Assembly: GCF_023022965.1 (NCBI RefSeq)
Contig: NZ_CP095462.1
Coordinates: 1,612,001 to 1,676,000 of the forward strand
Direction of reading: 5' to 3'
Source of the DNA: Ectobacillus sp. JY-23
Lineage (GTDB): Bacteria; Bacillota; Bacilli; Bacillales; Bacillaceae_G
DNA: 64,000 bases
A program made the position numbers and the translations under genes. Each line of letters opens with the position of its first letter. Position 1 is the first letter of the stretch. Shown here in pieces: positions 48,810-58,628 of this stretch. The notes under the pieces were generated by a model that worked only from the letters and a program-made list of their open reading frames with translations, did not search any database and was not told the DNA's origin.

Positions 48810-49660
48810 ATTAGCTCTCCAATGGAGGAGCTAATCCTTTTTTCAGTAAAATACGCATATAATAATTCATTTTCATCAAGCGTATACTGCTCCCGGCGTC
48901 CTTTTATCACTACTGAATGCTTATAGCCACGACGAAATTGTTCAAAAATTGTATATAAGGGCATCGTTTCATTGACTGTAATCACATCGATCTTCTCAAT
49001 AGTACGCTTGCCGCCATAATAGCGATCGAGTAAAAAACGCATAAATGCATATTTCTGTTGCTTCCACTCGAGATAAATTGAGGTAGCAAGAAAACATAGC
49101 ATCACCCACATGGTAAGATTTAGCGTATTAAGAAATAAACCACCAAGCGCAATCAAACAAAAGAAAATACTGGATATCAGCAACATGCGGCGGTGGGCTG
49201 CGAGGAACGGCCATCTGGTGGACAACACATTGAACATAATCTTGCCTCCATCAAGCGGCCAAATTGGCAATAAATTAAATAACAACAAACTGATATTGCT
49301 CCAAAAAAAGGTTGTATATAGATAAGAAGATAGCATCCCCGTCTCATATAATGCATAAGCGGCTCCCATCATCCACACATGTTGTATAGGACCAGCAGCT
49401 ATGACTACCAGTTCTTCTTTTAAGGGCTTATTCCCATGCTCTTCAAGTTCTGCAACACCGCCAAACGGCAACAATTGAATTTGTTTAATACGCCACCGAT
49501 AATGAGCAGCTGCAAGTGCATGACCTAGCTCATGAATAAATACGATGCTGAATAGAATCAAGATTTCTCTAAAGTGTGCGGTCATTACTCCAACAGCAAT
49601 AAGTACCCAGAACAGAGGGTGAATGGATAGTTTCGTAAACACATCCATATATCTATTCAA
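48803..49660 (-). CDS. spoIVFB: Intramembrane metalloprotease SpoIVFB
   Basis: Site-2-protease-type enzyme of the outer forespore membrane that removes the pro-sequence of sigma-K. 285 residues with several transmembrane helices. Zn ligands are in HELGH at residues 43-47 (Glu44 catalytic) and Asp137 in NLLPIWPLDGGK, the same numbers as in B. subtilis. A C-terminal CBS-like domain (about 215-275) would bind ATP. It overlaps spoIVFA by 8 bp, with the GAGGTG ribosome site inside spoIVFA. Confidence 0.96.
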   Translation of the reverse strand: MNRYMDVFTKLSIHPLFWVLIAVGVMTAHFREILILFSIVFIHELGHALAAAHYRWRIKQIQLLPFGGVAELEEHGNKPLKEELVVIAAGPIQHVWMMGAAYALYETGMLSSYLYTTFFWSNISLLLFNLLPIWPLDGGKIMFNVLSTRWPFLAAHRRMLLISSIFFCLIALGGLFLNTLNLTMWVMLCFLATSIYLEWKQQKYAFMRFLLDRYYGGKRTIEKIDVITVNETMPLYTIFEQFRRGYKHSVVIKGRREQYTLDENELLYAYFTEKRISSSIGELIG

Positions 49661-50405
49661 ATGAAATCACCTCAATTGGATCTACGAACGCATTACCTTT
49701 TTTAAACGCAAAATAAAATTGTCCATTTTTACCGTCAGGACTATTTTGTACTCTACCTATCTTTTGTTCTTTCTTGACATACCCGTATAAGGTTACAGAA
49801 ACCTCCGCTAAATTACCGTACCAGGATTCTGTACCGTCTGTATGCTGAATGATAACGGTATTCCCCAAGTCCTGCTTCGTTCCTACAAAAATAGCAACTC
49901 CCTCATTTACTGCATCTACATTTGCATTCACATTTGTTTGAAACAACACACCTTGCCCATTTGTTTTAAAATTTTGTAATACTTTTCCTGATGCTGGAAC
50001 CGCATACGTATTTTTGACTTTATCTACTTTTTGAGAAGATGGAAGCAGTGTTAATGGTTTTCCAAATTGCTTTTCATACCAATTCGTAACGGTCGCAAAC
50101 TGAAACTCCTGTTGCATCACAGCTTGCGCTGTAGAACGCACAGGCTCAAGTGCAGCGGAAGGCTTTTTAAAGGCAATCGCCAGAAGAAGAACCAAACAGG
50201 CGGCACAAAGGGTTTTCAATAAGAATACTTCTTTTCGAAACAACGGGTGTATTGTTCGTTCTTCCTCTTCAAAGATAACGGGTGCTGTATACTCTTCATC
50301 TGGCAGTAAGAACACATCTGCATCTTTTTCATACGCCTGCTTTTGCTGTGCTGCCTTACGTTTGGCAATACGCTTGCGAATTTCATCCACACGCCGTTTT
50401 TTCAT
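49653..50405 (-). CDS. spoIVFA: Sporulation inhibitor/stabiliser SpoIVFA
   Basis: Partner that holds SpoIVFB inactive together with BofA until SpoIVB cleaves it. 250 residues: lysine/arginine-rich cytoplasmic N-terminus (MKKRRVDEIRKRIAKRKA), one transmembrane helix (about residues 62-80), then a degenerate M23/LytM-like domain (GVAIFVGTKQDLGNTVIIQH, GTESWYGNLAEVSV) that lacks the full zinc site. The frame opens at 50450; the ATG at 50405 has GGAGAAGGTG upstream. Confidence 0.93.
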   Translation of the reverse strand: MKKRRVDEIRKRIAKRKAAQQKQAYEKDADVFLLPDEEYTAPVIFEEEERTIHPLFRKEVFLLKTLCAACLVLLLAIAFKKPSAALEPVRSTAQAVMQQEFQFATVTNWYEKQFGKPLTLLPSSQKVDKVKNTYAVPASGKVLQNFKTNGQGVLFQTNVNANVDAVNEGVAIFVGTKQDLGNTVIIQHTDGTESWYGNLAEVSVTLYGYVKKEQKIGRVQNSPDGKNGQFYFAFKKGNAFVDPIEVISFE

Positions 50406-50496
50406 AGACACCTTCTCCTCTCTTTCGTCTATATCCATACTTGTCTGCACTCTCGCAAACTCTTATCCCGATGTCACTATACAACTTGTACTCTAA

Positions 50497-50525
50497 TATG
50501 TATGAGTTGTCCTATCGAGATAGAC
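50497..50525 (-). promoter_or_regulatory. Candidate sigma-E promoter of spoIVFAB
   Basis: GTCTATCT (50518-50525), 13 bp, CATACATA (50497-50504) on the minus strand, resembling sigma-E elements. The -35 touches the edge of repeat family B copy 2. Confidence 0.4.
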
Positions 50526-50526
50526 C

Positions 50527-50664
50527 AGAAAAGCGGAGCCGACTGTTTAGGCACAGAAGCGAAGGTTCACATCCCTAAAAGGCGCTTTTTGCCTTTTTGA
50601 GGCTGAGGTTCTTAGATGGCAGTCCCTAGGAGGCGCAGCTGGATTAAAAAAAGCGCAAGCGGCT
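50527..50664. repeat. Dispersed repeat, family B copy 2
   Basis: Matches the repeat at 14536: AGAAAAGCGGAGCCGACT at the left, hairpin AGGCGCTTTTTGCCTTTTT, GAGGTTCT, GGCGCAGCTGGA, and AAAAGCGCAAGCGGCTC at the right. It lies between the minD terminator and spoIVFA; the rest of this 320-bp gap is the spoIVF promoter region and AT-rich filler. Confidence 0.65.
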
Positions 50665-50696
50665 CGTTCTCCATAAGCTTTGGAATTCCATCATAC

Positions 50697-50728
50697 AAAA
50701 AAGCACTTCATCAAATGATGAAGTGCTT
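50697..50728 (-). terminator. Terminator after minCD
   Basis: Stem AAGCACTTCATCA/TGATGAAGTGCTT with loop TT followed by TTTTTTG on the minus strand, reaching the minD stop. Confidence 0.88.
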
Positions 50729-51524
50729 AACGGAAACCAAAGAATTTTTTTACTTTTGAAAGTACATTTCCTTTTTCTGTTCCTAAGTTTTGTAAAGGAA
50801 TCTCTTCGCCAAGAAGCCTTCTTGCAATATTACGGTACGCTAAAGAAGCTTTACCATTTGGATGCAAGGCCACAGGTTCTCCCGTATTCGTAGCTCTAAT
50901 AACAGCGTCGTCATCTTCTACAACACCAATTAGTTCGATAGAAAGTGTTCTTGCGATATCATCTACACTTAATGTTTCTTCTTGTTTTAACATGTGGCTG
51001 CGCACACGGTTAATAATGAGTTTTGGTGGCTCGATATCTTCTTGCTCCAATAAACCAATAATGCGGTCTGCATCACGCATAGAGGACACTTCCGGCGTTG
51101 TCACTACAATTGCTTTATCGGCTCCGGCAACAGCATTTTTAAATCCTTGCTCAATCCCCGCCGGACAATCAATTAATATGTAATCAAAGTCTTGTCGCAG
51201 TTCTTGAATAATTGCTTTCATTTGTTCAGGTGTGACCGCTGATTTATCTCTAGTTTGCGCAGCAGGTAATAAATATAGTTCTTCAAAGCGCTTGTCTTTA
51301 ATCAGTGCCTGCGGCAAACGACAGCGTCCCTCCACTACATCAACCAAATCGAATACGATGCGGTTCTCTAGTCCCATGACAACATCCAGATTGCGCAGAC
51401 CGATGTCTGTGTCGATTAAGCAGACCTTTTTCTCAGATAAAGCCAGAGCTGTCCCAAGATTTGCGGAGGTAGTTGTTTTGCCGACTCCGCCTTTTCCAGA
51501 TGTAATAACAATTGCCTCTCCCAC
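50727..51524 (-). CDS. minD: Septum site-determining ATPase MinD
   Basis: Deviant Walker ATPase that recruits MinC to the membrane and poles. 265 residues: ITSGKGGVGKTTTSANLG at 7-24 (deviant Walker A), CLIDTDIGLRNLDVVMGLENR, IDCPAGIEQGF, and an amphipathic C-terminal membrane-targeting helix (VLSKVKKFFGFR). The start is GTG at 51524; AAAGGGG is rather far upstream. 2 bp after minC. Confidence 0.97.
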   Translation of the reverse strand: MGEAIVITSGKGGVGKTTTSANLGTALALSEKKVCLIDTDIGLRNLDVVMGLENRIVFDLVDVVEGRCRLPQALIKDKRFEELYLLPAAQTRDKSAVTPEQMKAIIQELRQDFDYILIDCPAGIEQGFKNAVAGADKAIVVTTPEVSSMRDADRIIGLLEQEDIEPPKLIINRVRSHMLKQEETLSVDDIARTLSIELIGVVEDDDAVIRATNTGEPVALHPNGKASLAYRNIARRLLGEEIPLQNLGTEKGNVLSKVKKFFGFR

Positions 51525-51526
51525 AG

Positions 51527-52201
51527 CTATACAATTCCCCTTTCTAGCCTTGTTAAATTAGGTCTGAGATGAGTGAGAAGTTGAATGCGGTCCACAACAA
51601 TTTGCTTGTCTTGATTTATATAAGCACATTCCATGGTATGCCCATCCCCTTTTGCATCAGGCGCCCTGTTCACAATATCACCAATTTTAAGTTGCATCGG
51701 ATTCATAAGCGAAGCTGCAATGATCGCTTCGTCATTGCCACGAGATCCGGCATGAGCAATACCACGTAGCGCTCCAATAATGAAAATGTTCCCACCTGCA
51801 ATAACAGTACCACCGGGATTCACATCTCCAATCAATAATAAGTCTCCCTTTACCTCCAAGCATTGACCAGAGCGGATGATTTTTGTTACAGACACAATCT
51901 CTGTCTCACTTCTCCATTCCATTGCCTGCTCTTTTGTCATCACATTGCTTTCAATGGTATTTACAACTAAATTCTTTTTATTGCGGATGAGAGTTCGAAG
52001 CATTTCCTCCTGCTTGGTCGTCACATAACGATTTCCTACCCTAACTTGCACTTCAATAAGCGAACGGTCATCGCTATCGTAGTAGCTTGTCGAAAGTTTT
52101 TCATCGATTTCCTGTAACAATTCCTCAAATGAACAAGCATCATCCAAATGCAACGTCAATCCATCTTTTGTTCCTTTAATAGTTACGTATTGTTGCTTCA
52201 C
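51527..52201 (-). CDS. minC: Septum site-determining protein MinC
   Basis: FtsZ-assembly inhibitor. 224 residues: N-terminal MinC-N domain (about 1-100) and a C-terminal beta-helix domain with [34 protein letters not shown], shortened here, that binds MinD and dimerises. The start is GTG at 52201, with GGGGTGA overlapping the preceding sequence. Cotranscribed with minD and probably with mreBCD upstream, as in Bacillus. Confidence 0.96.
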   Translation of the reverse strand: MKQQYVTIKGTKDGLTLHLDDACSFEELLQEIDEKLSTSYYDSDDRSLIEVQVRVGNRYVTTKQEEMLRTLIRNKKNLVVNTIESNVMTKEQAMEWRSETEIVSVTKIIRSGQCLEVKGDLLLIGDVNPGGTVIAGGNIFIIGALRGIAHAGSRGNDEAIIAASLMNPMQLKIGDIVNRAPDAKGDGHTMECAYINQDKQIVVDRIQLLTHLRPNLTRLERGIV

Positions 52202-52250
52202 TAAAACTCACCCCATCGATTCAATTCGACATAAAGACAAAAAATCCTCT

Positions 52251-52769
52251 TTATTTTTCTTCCGTAACCGCAAGAAGTTTTAATAAATATTTTCGAAGCG
52301 GGATGCAGAAAAGGATGAGGAAAATCAAATTCAATAACAATGTTGGTAACATGCGCTGTAAAGTGAACATCCCTAGTGATAAATGAGTTCTTCCTAAAAG
52401 GGATAAAAACCCGTACACATAGTACTCAAGCGCTGTTGTACCTAGCAATACTAGAATAGACACGATAAATACGTTTATCTGCAAAATGCGCATTGCATTG
52501 AAAACGATATAAACTAAAATGGGGTATGCAAATAAATATATACCGATTAGCTCTGTATACACCATATCGAATAGAAATCCGAAGATAAGCGCAAAATACA
52601 TACCTTTTCCGGAGTTATAGTAAATTGTGATAAACACCAGTACTGCAAATAAAAAATGCGGTGCGGCGATTGTATCTTTTTTAAATAAATCGGTCGGTAC
52701 AACTGAAGAAAACAAACTTTCCAGAATAAAAATCAACAACAAAAAGAGAGGAAGAATAAGCTTTTGCAT
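52251..52769 (-). CDS. mreD: Rod shape-determining protein MreD
   Basis: 172-residue membrane protein of the elongasome with five or six transmembrane helices and the typical FGFLFDMVYTELIGIYLFAYPILVY. The open frame extends to 52835 over the end of mreC, but the ATG at 52769 has GGGAGGGG and matches the B. subtilis length exactly. It follows mreC by about 13 bp. Confidence 0.94.
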   Translation of the reverse strand: MQKLILPLFLLLIFILESLFSSVVPTDLFKKDTIAAPHFLFAVLVFITIYYNSGKGMYFALIFGFLFDMVYTELIGIYLFAYPILVYIVFNAMRILQINVFIVSILVLLGTTALEYYVYGFLSLLGRTHLSLGMFTLQRMLPTLLLNLIFLILFCIPLRKYLLKLLAVTEEK

Positions 52770-52782
52770 TGTACCCCTCCCT

Positions 52783-53640
52783 TTATTGCAATTCTTCCTG
52801 CGCTGCAAGCATTGTACGTCTCGCCACAATGACATTGTTTACATCATTGAGATTTGCCGCAGGCTTTACATACGCAGTTTGCGTTAATCCATATTCATCG
52901 GGTTTTGCATCTATTACCGTCCCAATTACAAGTCCATTTGGAAAAATGCCGCCAAGTCCTGATGTTACCACAATTTGATCTTTTTTAATAACCGCATCTG
53001 ATGGAATTTTGGTGAAGATAAGTGCTTGTTTATCTTTGTCATATCCTTCAATCAAACCAAAAATTGTTGTATCATCTTGCACAAACGCTGAAATACGATT
53101 GGTTCGATTCAATGAACTGAGCAGCTCTACGGTAGCTGTAAATTGTGAAACACTTTTTATCTTCCCAATCAAACCTTTATCAGTGATAACGGCCATATCT
53201 TTTTTTACGCCTTGTTGGGCACCTTTATCAATAGAAACCAAATCGTACCACTTATCCGGATTTCGTCCAATGACTGTCGTATGAAGCGGATCGAATTGAC
53301 GAAGAGATTGCTCTTTGCCTAAAATCGCACGAAATTCTTCATTCTCCTTCGTTAACTCTCCTACTCTTGAAGAAAGCTCGGCATATTTATCCAGCTTTGC
53401 CTTTAGTACCTTATTTTCTTCATATGTACGCTTTAAGTCTTCAATATCTTGAAATAAGCCCGCCACAGCTTGTGCGGGCTTATTCAATACTCGTTCTACG
53501 ACACCGACGGCATCTTTAATAAACTGCTCCGGCCAAGTGAGTTTTTGACGTTCCTTTAAAGAAATCCCAATTAACGTTACAAGTAGAATAATACTAACCA
53601 GTAATACAATTAAACGTTTATTGAAGAAAAACTGCGGCAC
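52783..53640 (-). CDS. mreC: Rod shape-determining protein MreC
   Basis: 285 residues: short cytoplasmic start, one transmembrane helix (RLIVLLVSIILLVTLIGISL), a coiled coil (about 65-110, with ENKVLKAKLDKYAELSSRV), and two beta domains containing VIGRNPDKWYDLVSIDKGAQQGV and VVTSGLGGIFPNGLVIGTV. It scaffolds cell-wall synthesis outside the membrane. Starts with GTG at 53640, GAGGGTG upstream. Confidence 0.95.
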   Translation of the reverse strand: MPQFFFNKRLIVLLVSIILLVTLIGISLKERQKLTWPEQFIKDAVGVVERVLNKPAQAVAGLFQDIEDLKRTYEENKVLKAKLDKYAELSSRVGELTKENEEFRAILGKEQSLRQFDPLHTTVIGRNPDKWYDLVSIDKGAQQGVKKDMAVITDKGLIGKIKSVSQFTATVELLSSLNRTNRISAFVQDDTTIFGLIEGYDKDKQALIFTKIPSDAVIKKDQIVVTSGLGGIFPNGLVIGTVIDAKPDEYGLTQTAYVKPAANLNDVNNVIVARRTMLAAQEELQ

Positions 53641-53657
53641 GCCTACACCCTCTTAAA

Positions 53658-54677
53658 TCAGCTTAATTTTGTTTTAAATAGGTCAATGTTATCAAGCGCT
53701 TTTCCTGTTCCGATTGCTACGCAATCCAAAGGATTTTCCGCAACTAATACAGGCATATTTGTTTCTTCACTGATTACCTTATCTAAGTTGCGAAGCAATG
53801 CACCGCCGCCTGTTAAGACAATACCGCGATCCATAATATCCGCTGCTAGCTCAGGCGGTGTTTTTTCCAATGTATTTTTTACAGATTCCACAATCGCAAC
53901 TACCGTGTCGCGCAGCGCCTCTGCCACTTCTTCCGGTTGAATTAAAACTGTTTTTGGAAGACCTGTAATTAAATCACGTCCACGAATTTCCATTGGCTCA
54001 ATGCCTTCTGGGCTTCCAGCAGAGCCAATTTCTAATTTTAATGCTTCGGCTGTACGTTCACCAATCATTAAATTATAGTTTTTCTTAATATACTGGATAA
54101 TGGACTCGTCCATTTCATCCCCAGCCACACGGATAGATTGACTTGTTACAATACCACCAAGAGAGATAATGGCAACTTCTGTTGTACCACCGCCAATATC
54201 TACAACCATGCTGCCTGTTGGCTCCCATACAGGAAGGTTCGCACCAATTGCAGCTGCAAACGGCTCTTCAATCGGATATGCATCACGTGCACCCGCTTGA
54301 CGTGTCGCATCGATAACAGCACGTTTTTCTACTGCTGTAATCCCCGATGGCACACATACCATAACGTATGGCTTACGTGAGAAAAATCCGTTCGATTTTT
54401 GTGCTTGCTTAATATAATATTTCATCATAGTAGCTGTTGTTTCATAGTCAGCGATAACACCATCGCGCATTGGGCGCAATGCCACTACGTTTCCTGGTGT
54501 ACGACCAATCATTTTTTTCGCATCGTTACCAACCGCTACAATCTGCTTTGTATCTGTTTGCATAGCCACAACTGATGGCTCACGCACCACAACACCTTTT
54601 CCTTTCACATATACAAGCGTATTTGCAGTACCTAAATCTATTCCAAGGTCACGAGTAAAACCGCCAAATCCCAACAT
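53658..54677 (-). CDS. mreB: Rod shape-determining actin MreB
   Basis: Bacterial actin that guides peptidoglycan synthesis. 339 residues, starting [21 protein letters not shown] with phosphate-1 [10 protein letters not shown], phosphate-2 [15 protein letters not shown], and the adenosine motif [15 protein letters not shown]. First gene of mreBCD-minCD; the 148-bp gap before it, after radC, has no clear terminator, so the operon may continue from maf-radC. Confidence 0.97.
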   Translation of the reverse strand: MLGFGGFTRDLGIDLGTANTLVYVKGKGVVVREPSVVAMQTDTKQIVAVGNDAKKMIGRTPGNVVALRPMRDGVIADYETTATMMKYYIKQAQKSNGFFSRKPYVMVCVPSGITAVEKRAVIDATRQAGARDAYPIEEPFAAAIGANLPVWEPTGSMVVDIGGGTTEVAIISLGGIVTSQSIRVAGDEMDESIIQYIKKNYNLMIGERTAEALKLEIGSAGSPEGIEPMEIRGRDLITGLPKTVLIQPEEVAEALRDTVVAIVESVKNTLEKTPPELAADIMDRGIVLTGGGALLRNLDKVISEETNMPVLVAENPLDCVAIGTGKALDNIDLFKTKLS

Positions 54678-54825
54678 ATTCTGTATCTTCCTTTCTAAAA
54701 CGAAAATACTTTGCTTTTATTTTAAAAACAAAACGTTTCAACATTTCACTTATCTTATTGTTAACTAAAGCCTATAAAAAACTCATAAAACACATTATAA
54801 AACAAAATGAAAAAAATGAATAGTA

Positions 54826-55503
54826 TTAAATATAACCTTTTTCCTTTAAGCTGACAAATTTATGTTCGCCGATAATGATATGGTCGAGCAACTCCACACC
54901 CATAATCTTACCACATTCGGTTAAACGTTTGGTAACCTCAATATCTTCTCGGCTTGGCGAGGGGTCGCCGGATGGATGATTATGAAGGCATATTAAAGAA
55001 GCCGCCGAACGGCGCAATGCTTCGCGGAACACTTCGCGCGGATGTACGATGGAGGCGTTCAAACTACCGATAAATACCGTTTGTCGATGGATAATTTGAT
55101 TTTTGGTGTTTAAATATAAACAAACAAAGTGCTCCTGCTGTAAAAAACGCATTTCTTCCATCATATACTTGGCACAATCTTCTGGATTTCGGATACTATA
55201 ACGCTGCTTATATTCCAGTCGTACCATTCTGCGTCCAAGTTCAAAGGCAGCCATGAGTTGAACTGCTTTTGCTATACCAATGCCATGAATTTCAGTAATC
55301 TCTTCTACTGTTGCATCTTTTAGCAATCTTAATCCGTCAAAATGATGTAAAATTCGATTGGCTAATGTCAAAACACTTTCCTCTTTTGAACCTGTTCTTA
55401 GTAAAATAGCAAGCAGTTCTGTATTAGATAAACTGCTTGCTCCTTCTGTTAGCATTCGTTCACGCGGCTGATCTTCTCGCACCATGTCACGAATACCGCT
55501 CAT
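54826..55503 (-). CDS. radC: RadC (JAB domain) protein
   Basis: 225 residues of the RadC/MPN+ family. N-terminal HhH region ([17 protein letters not shown]) and a JAB1/MPN metal-binding motif [14 protein letters not shown] near residue 175 with an upstream catalytic Glu. Despite the name, a DNA-repair role is not established in Bacillus. It overlaps maf by 4 bp (ATGA). Confidence 0.95.
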   Translation of the reverse strand: MSGIRDMVREDQPRERMLTEGASSLSNTELLAILLRTGSKEESVLTLANRILHHFDGLRLLKDATVEEITEIHGIGIAKAVQLMAAFELGRRMVRLEYKQRYSIRNPEDCAKYMMEEMRFLQQEHFVCLYLNTKNQIIHRQTVFIGSLNASIVHPREVFREALRRSAASLICLHNHPSGDPSPSREDIEVTKRLTECGKIMGVELLDHIIIGEHKFVSLKEKGYI

Positions 55504-56060
55504 ATAAAAAACCTCTGTAGCTCTCTTGCTACGCGAGCAATTGGTAAACCAACAACTGAATAGTAATCCCCGGCAATTTTTCGTACTAATACAGCGCCTC
55601 TTCCTTGGATTCCATAGCTTCCTGCTTTATCAAACGGCTCTCCGGTTTGCAGATAAGCCGTGATATCTTCTTCTGTTAGCTCATAAAACGTCACTTCTGT
55701 ACGTTCGTAGAATGTTGTCGCTTTTTCCCGGGAAACAATTGCAACACCTGTGAACACCTCATGTGTCCTGCCGGATAACCGCCGCAGGGTTGCAGCCGCA
55801 TCTTGTCTATTCTCAGGCTTCCCAAGCACCTGTCCGTCAATTACCACAACTGTGTCCGCACCTAACACAATTGCTTCCTTCATATTACGAGCTACATCAT
55901 GAGCCTTTTGGAGTGCAAGTGACATAACAATGTCCTCAGGCAAGCTTGTTTCATCCACAATTTCTTCCACTTGGCTGGCGTGAACCGCAAATGGGATGTC
56001 TAAAAGGGCAAGCAACTCGTTGCGACGTGGAGACCCTGATGCCAATATTACTTGTTTCAC
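55500..56060 (-). CDS. maf: Maf nucleotide pyrophosphatase
   Basis: House-cleaning dTTP/UTP pyrophosphatase of the Maf family, linked to septum inhibition in B. subtilis. 186 residues with the signature [45 protein letters not shown] and [17 protein letters not shown]. The frame opens at 56069; GTG at 56060 (reading [10 protein letters not shown]) has AAAGGTGAT upstream and fits the family better. Confidence 0.95.
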   Translation of the reverse strand: MKQVILASGSPRRNELLALLDIPFAVHASQVEEIVDETSLPEDIVMSLALQKAHDVARNMKEAIVLGADTVVVIDGQVLGKPENRQDAAATLRRLSGRTHEVFTGVAIVSREKATTFYERTEVTFYELTEEDITAYLQTGEPFDKAGSYGIQGRGAVLVRKIAGDYYSVVGLPIARVARELQRFFI

Positions 56061-56171
56061 GATTATCACCTTTCTTTCTTTTCGTTTTAGAAGGAAGATA
56101 TCGTCATCGTATCAGAATTTCTATCTTGTCACAATGTTGGAAAAATGTCTTTTTTCTCTTCTATAACACAT

Positions 56172-56202
56172 AAAAAAGAGAAGAATACTCTCTTCTTCTC
56201 CT
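56172..56202 (-). terminator. Terminator after spoIIB
   Basis: Stem GAGAAGAA/TTCTTCTC with loop GAGAGTA and TTTTTT on the minus strand, 25 bases after the spoIIB stop. Confidence 0.8.
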
Positions 56203-56224
56203 ACAAGTTTTCATCAATATACAC

Positions 56225-57118
56225 TTACGTGGCCGTAACGATGGTCTCATATGCAAGCAGACCGTCCAATAAAAGTTGCTGCAGCTTAATCAAATTGGCT
56301 TCTTCTTGCTTTTCACGGTAGCTTTTTAGTGTATCAAACGCCAATGAAGTATACGTTGTAAGCTTTTTCAGCTCATCCTGTTCAATATTTTTTTCTTGCT
56401 TTTTCATAGCACTAATCTCTTTTTCAAGTTTCTGCCACGTTGCATCGTCTACCTTTCCGGTTGTAAAGCAAAGAGACGATTGCTGTAATAGACCATTTAG
56501 TGCTTGATTTGCTTTAACAATGACCGCAGTTTGTTTTTCATATGTTTTTGGTACAGCTTTTGCTTCAATTGACCATGGCTTGTATAAACCTTTTATATTT
56601 TTCTTTTGTCCAATTGCTTTGGCTATTACGTCACTGTCTGCAACGGATATGAATACAAAAAATTTAGCACCGGATTCTCGTAACACTGCCGGAACACCTT
56701 GCTTTTTCCAATCTGAGACTGCTGTATTTCCCTGCTCTTTTGTAGAAAAGGCCGCAACTTGCATCACATGCGCTTGCACAGGTGTTAACTCTTGTACAGA
56801 AGTTTGCAAAGCGCCAGAAGATGGTACAGACGTTGCAACCGAGGCTGAAGTGGCTTTTTTAGATGCTACCTGGCCACTTCCCATCACTTGCAGTACGGTT
56901 ACTCCAAAGCCTGTCCCAATTAAAACTGCAGACCCTACAGTTAACAGTAATTTTTTATGAGGTACAATTCTTTTTTTTGAAATTGGCGCCTCATATTCTC
57001 CTCGAAACGGCAGCACATTATCGACCGCAGACGGCAAGGTTGCGGCACTCCCTTTTTCCATGTAATTCGCTTCTGTTCCATTGACTTTAATCGATATTTT
57101 CGGAGACTGCTTGTCCAC
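56225..57118 (-). CDS. spoIIB: Stage II sporulation protein B (SPOR domain)
   Basis: Helps start engulfment and septal peptidoglycan thinning. 297 residues: cytoplasmic N-terminus containing ISIKVNG and YEAPISKKRIVPHKK, one transmembrane helix (about 75-93, LLTVGSAVLIGTGFGVTVL), and a SPOR domain (about 125-190, HVMQVAAFSTKEQGNTAVSD). Sequence between maf and folC matches B. subtilis, except that comC is not found between it and folC (142 bp only). ATG with AAGGGGATGGG. Confidence 0.9.
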   Translation of the reverse strand: MDKQSPKISIKVNGTEANYMEKGSAATLPSAVDNVLPFRGEYEAPISKKRIVPHKKLLLTVGSAVLIGTGFGVTVLQVMGSGQVASKKATSASVATSVPSSGALQTSVQELTPVQAHVMQVAAFSTKEQGNTAVSDWKKQGVPAVLRESGAKFFVFISVADSDVIAKAIGQKKNIKGLYKPWSIEAKAVPKTYEKQTAVIVKANQALNGLLQQSSLCFTTGKVDDATWQKLEKEISAMKKQEKNIEQDELKKLTTYTSLAFDTLKSYREKQEEANLIKLQQLLLDGLLAYETIVTAT

Positions 57119-57260
57119 AACCCCATCCCCTTTCTATCCAAAGCGTAACATGTCTACCTTAAGAAGTAACATGAGATTTGTCGATATGCGTTCGTCATTT
57201 TCCCTTATATCTCATGTATATTCGGCTAGAAGGAGTTGTAGAACTGTCGAATTGTCTTCT

Positions 57261-58550
57261 TTACCGTGACCGCCAATATTTTCGAACCTCTGCGATAAAA
57301 TAGAGAGAACCTGTTATTACAAATACATCTTCTTGCGTCAAGCGACCATATACTGCCTCAATGGCCTCTTTCCAGTTATGGTAGATAATCGGCTGTTTAC
57401 TGTATACAGCCAGCAGTTCAGGGCTTGCAGCACGCGGAAAGTCAAAGGTCGTAAAAATCATTTGATTTGCGATGCCTTCAAGCGCTGCAATCATACCATC
57501 GACCTGCTTATCTCCTAAAGCGCTGAATAAGACTGTTATATGTCGACCACCATAATGTGTTTCCAGTGTCTTTACCAGACCATTTACACCTTCTGGATTA
57601 TGAGCACCGTCAAGAATTACATCCGGTTTAGAAGCAATAGTTTCAAAACGCCCCAGCCAAAACGCTTGACGCAGTCCTTTTTCTATATGCTGATTTGTAA
57701 TATCAAACCGGTGGTGATCGCGTAAGTATAATACACCTCGCAATGCTAAGGAAGCGTTATGTACTTGATGTTCTCCCTTCATAGAAATAACCAGTCTTTC
57801 CCATGAGTCTTTTTCAGTTGTAAACGAAAATACTTCTCCTCCTTCAGAAGAAGCAATGTATCGGCTTGTAAAATCGGTATGCAACTGATATACCGGTGCT
57901 TTCTGCCTAGATGCTTCCACCAGAATAACTTCTACAGCCTCTGGCTGTGAAACACCTGTAATAACAGGGACGTTGTGTTTAATAATGCCGGCCTTTTCTC
58001 CTGCAATTGCGGTGAGTGTTTCACCGAGAATATGCATATGATCGTGACCAATCGTTGTGATGATACTAAGCAACGGATGAACCACGTTAGTTGAATCATA
58101 CCGACCTCCAAGTCCTGTTTCTAACAGCACTACATCACAAGCTTGAACAAGTCCAAAGTAGTAAAAAGCCATTACTGTAATAATTTCAAACTCGGTTGCT
58201 ACACCTAGATTTGTTTGCTCCAACCTGTCCACAACTGGCTTCACCGTTTGTACCAGATGAGTGATATCATTATCAGAAATTGGTGTACCATTCACACTAA
58301 TCCGCTCATTAAATGTTTCAATGTAAGGTGAAGTAAATGTCCCGATTGTATAACCAGCTTCCTGCAGAATTGTACGCATATAAGTAACAGTAGAGCCTTT
58401 GCCGTTTGTACCGGCAATATGAACACATGCTATTTTTTGGTGCGGGTTTCCGAGCTCGGCCAGCATCCATTCCATTCGTTCTAGCCCAGGTTTAATACCG
58501 AACTGCAGACGGCTGTGAATCCAGTCGAGTGCTTCTTTATATGTATACAT
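57261..58550 (-). CDS. folC: Folylpolyglutamate/dihydrofolate synthase
   Basis: Mur-ligase-fold enzyme that adds glutamates to folates. 429 residues: P-loop HIAGTNGKGSTVTYM, FTSPYIETFNERI, LLETGLGGRYDSTNVV, IGHDHMHILGETLTAIAGEKAGI, and DGAHNPEGV in the C-terminal domain. GGGGGG before the ATG. It follows valS by about 80 bp, beyond a strong terminator; this arrangement is standard in Bacillus. Confidence 0.96.
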   Translation of the reverse strand: MYTYKEALDWIHSRLQFGIKPGLERMEWMLAELGNPHQKIACVHIAGTNGKGSTVTYMRTILQEAGYTIGTFTSPYIETFNERISVNGTPISDNDITHLVQTVKPVVDRLEQTNLGVATEFEIITVMAFYYFGLVQACDVVLLETGLGGRYDSTNVVHPLLSIITTIGHDHMHILGETLTAIAGEKAGIIKHNVPVITGVSQPEAVEVILVEASRQKAPVYQLHTDFTSRYIASSEGGEVFSFTTEKDSWERLVISMKGEHQVHNASLALRGVLYLRDHHRFDITNQHIEKGLRQAFWLGRFETIASKPDVILDGAHNPEGVNGLVKTLETHYGGRHITVLFSALGDKQVDGMIAALEGIANQMIFTTFDFPRAASPELLAVYSKQPIIYHNWKEAIEAVYGRLTQEDVFVITGSLYFIAEVRKYWRSR

Positions 58551-58567
58551 GAAAAGTCCCCCCTATA

Positions 58568-58623
58568 AAAAAGCCCAACAAGGGCTGTTCAGCTTCTGAA
58601 CCTATTATATCCTTGTTGGGCTA
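58568..58623 (-). terminator. Terminator after valS
   Basis: Long stem AGCCCAACAAGG/CCTTGTTGGGCT (58572-58583, 58611-58622) with a 27-base structured loop and TTTTTTAT on the minus strand. Confidence 0.85.
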
Positions 58624-58628
58624 TGCTA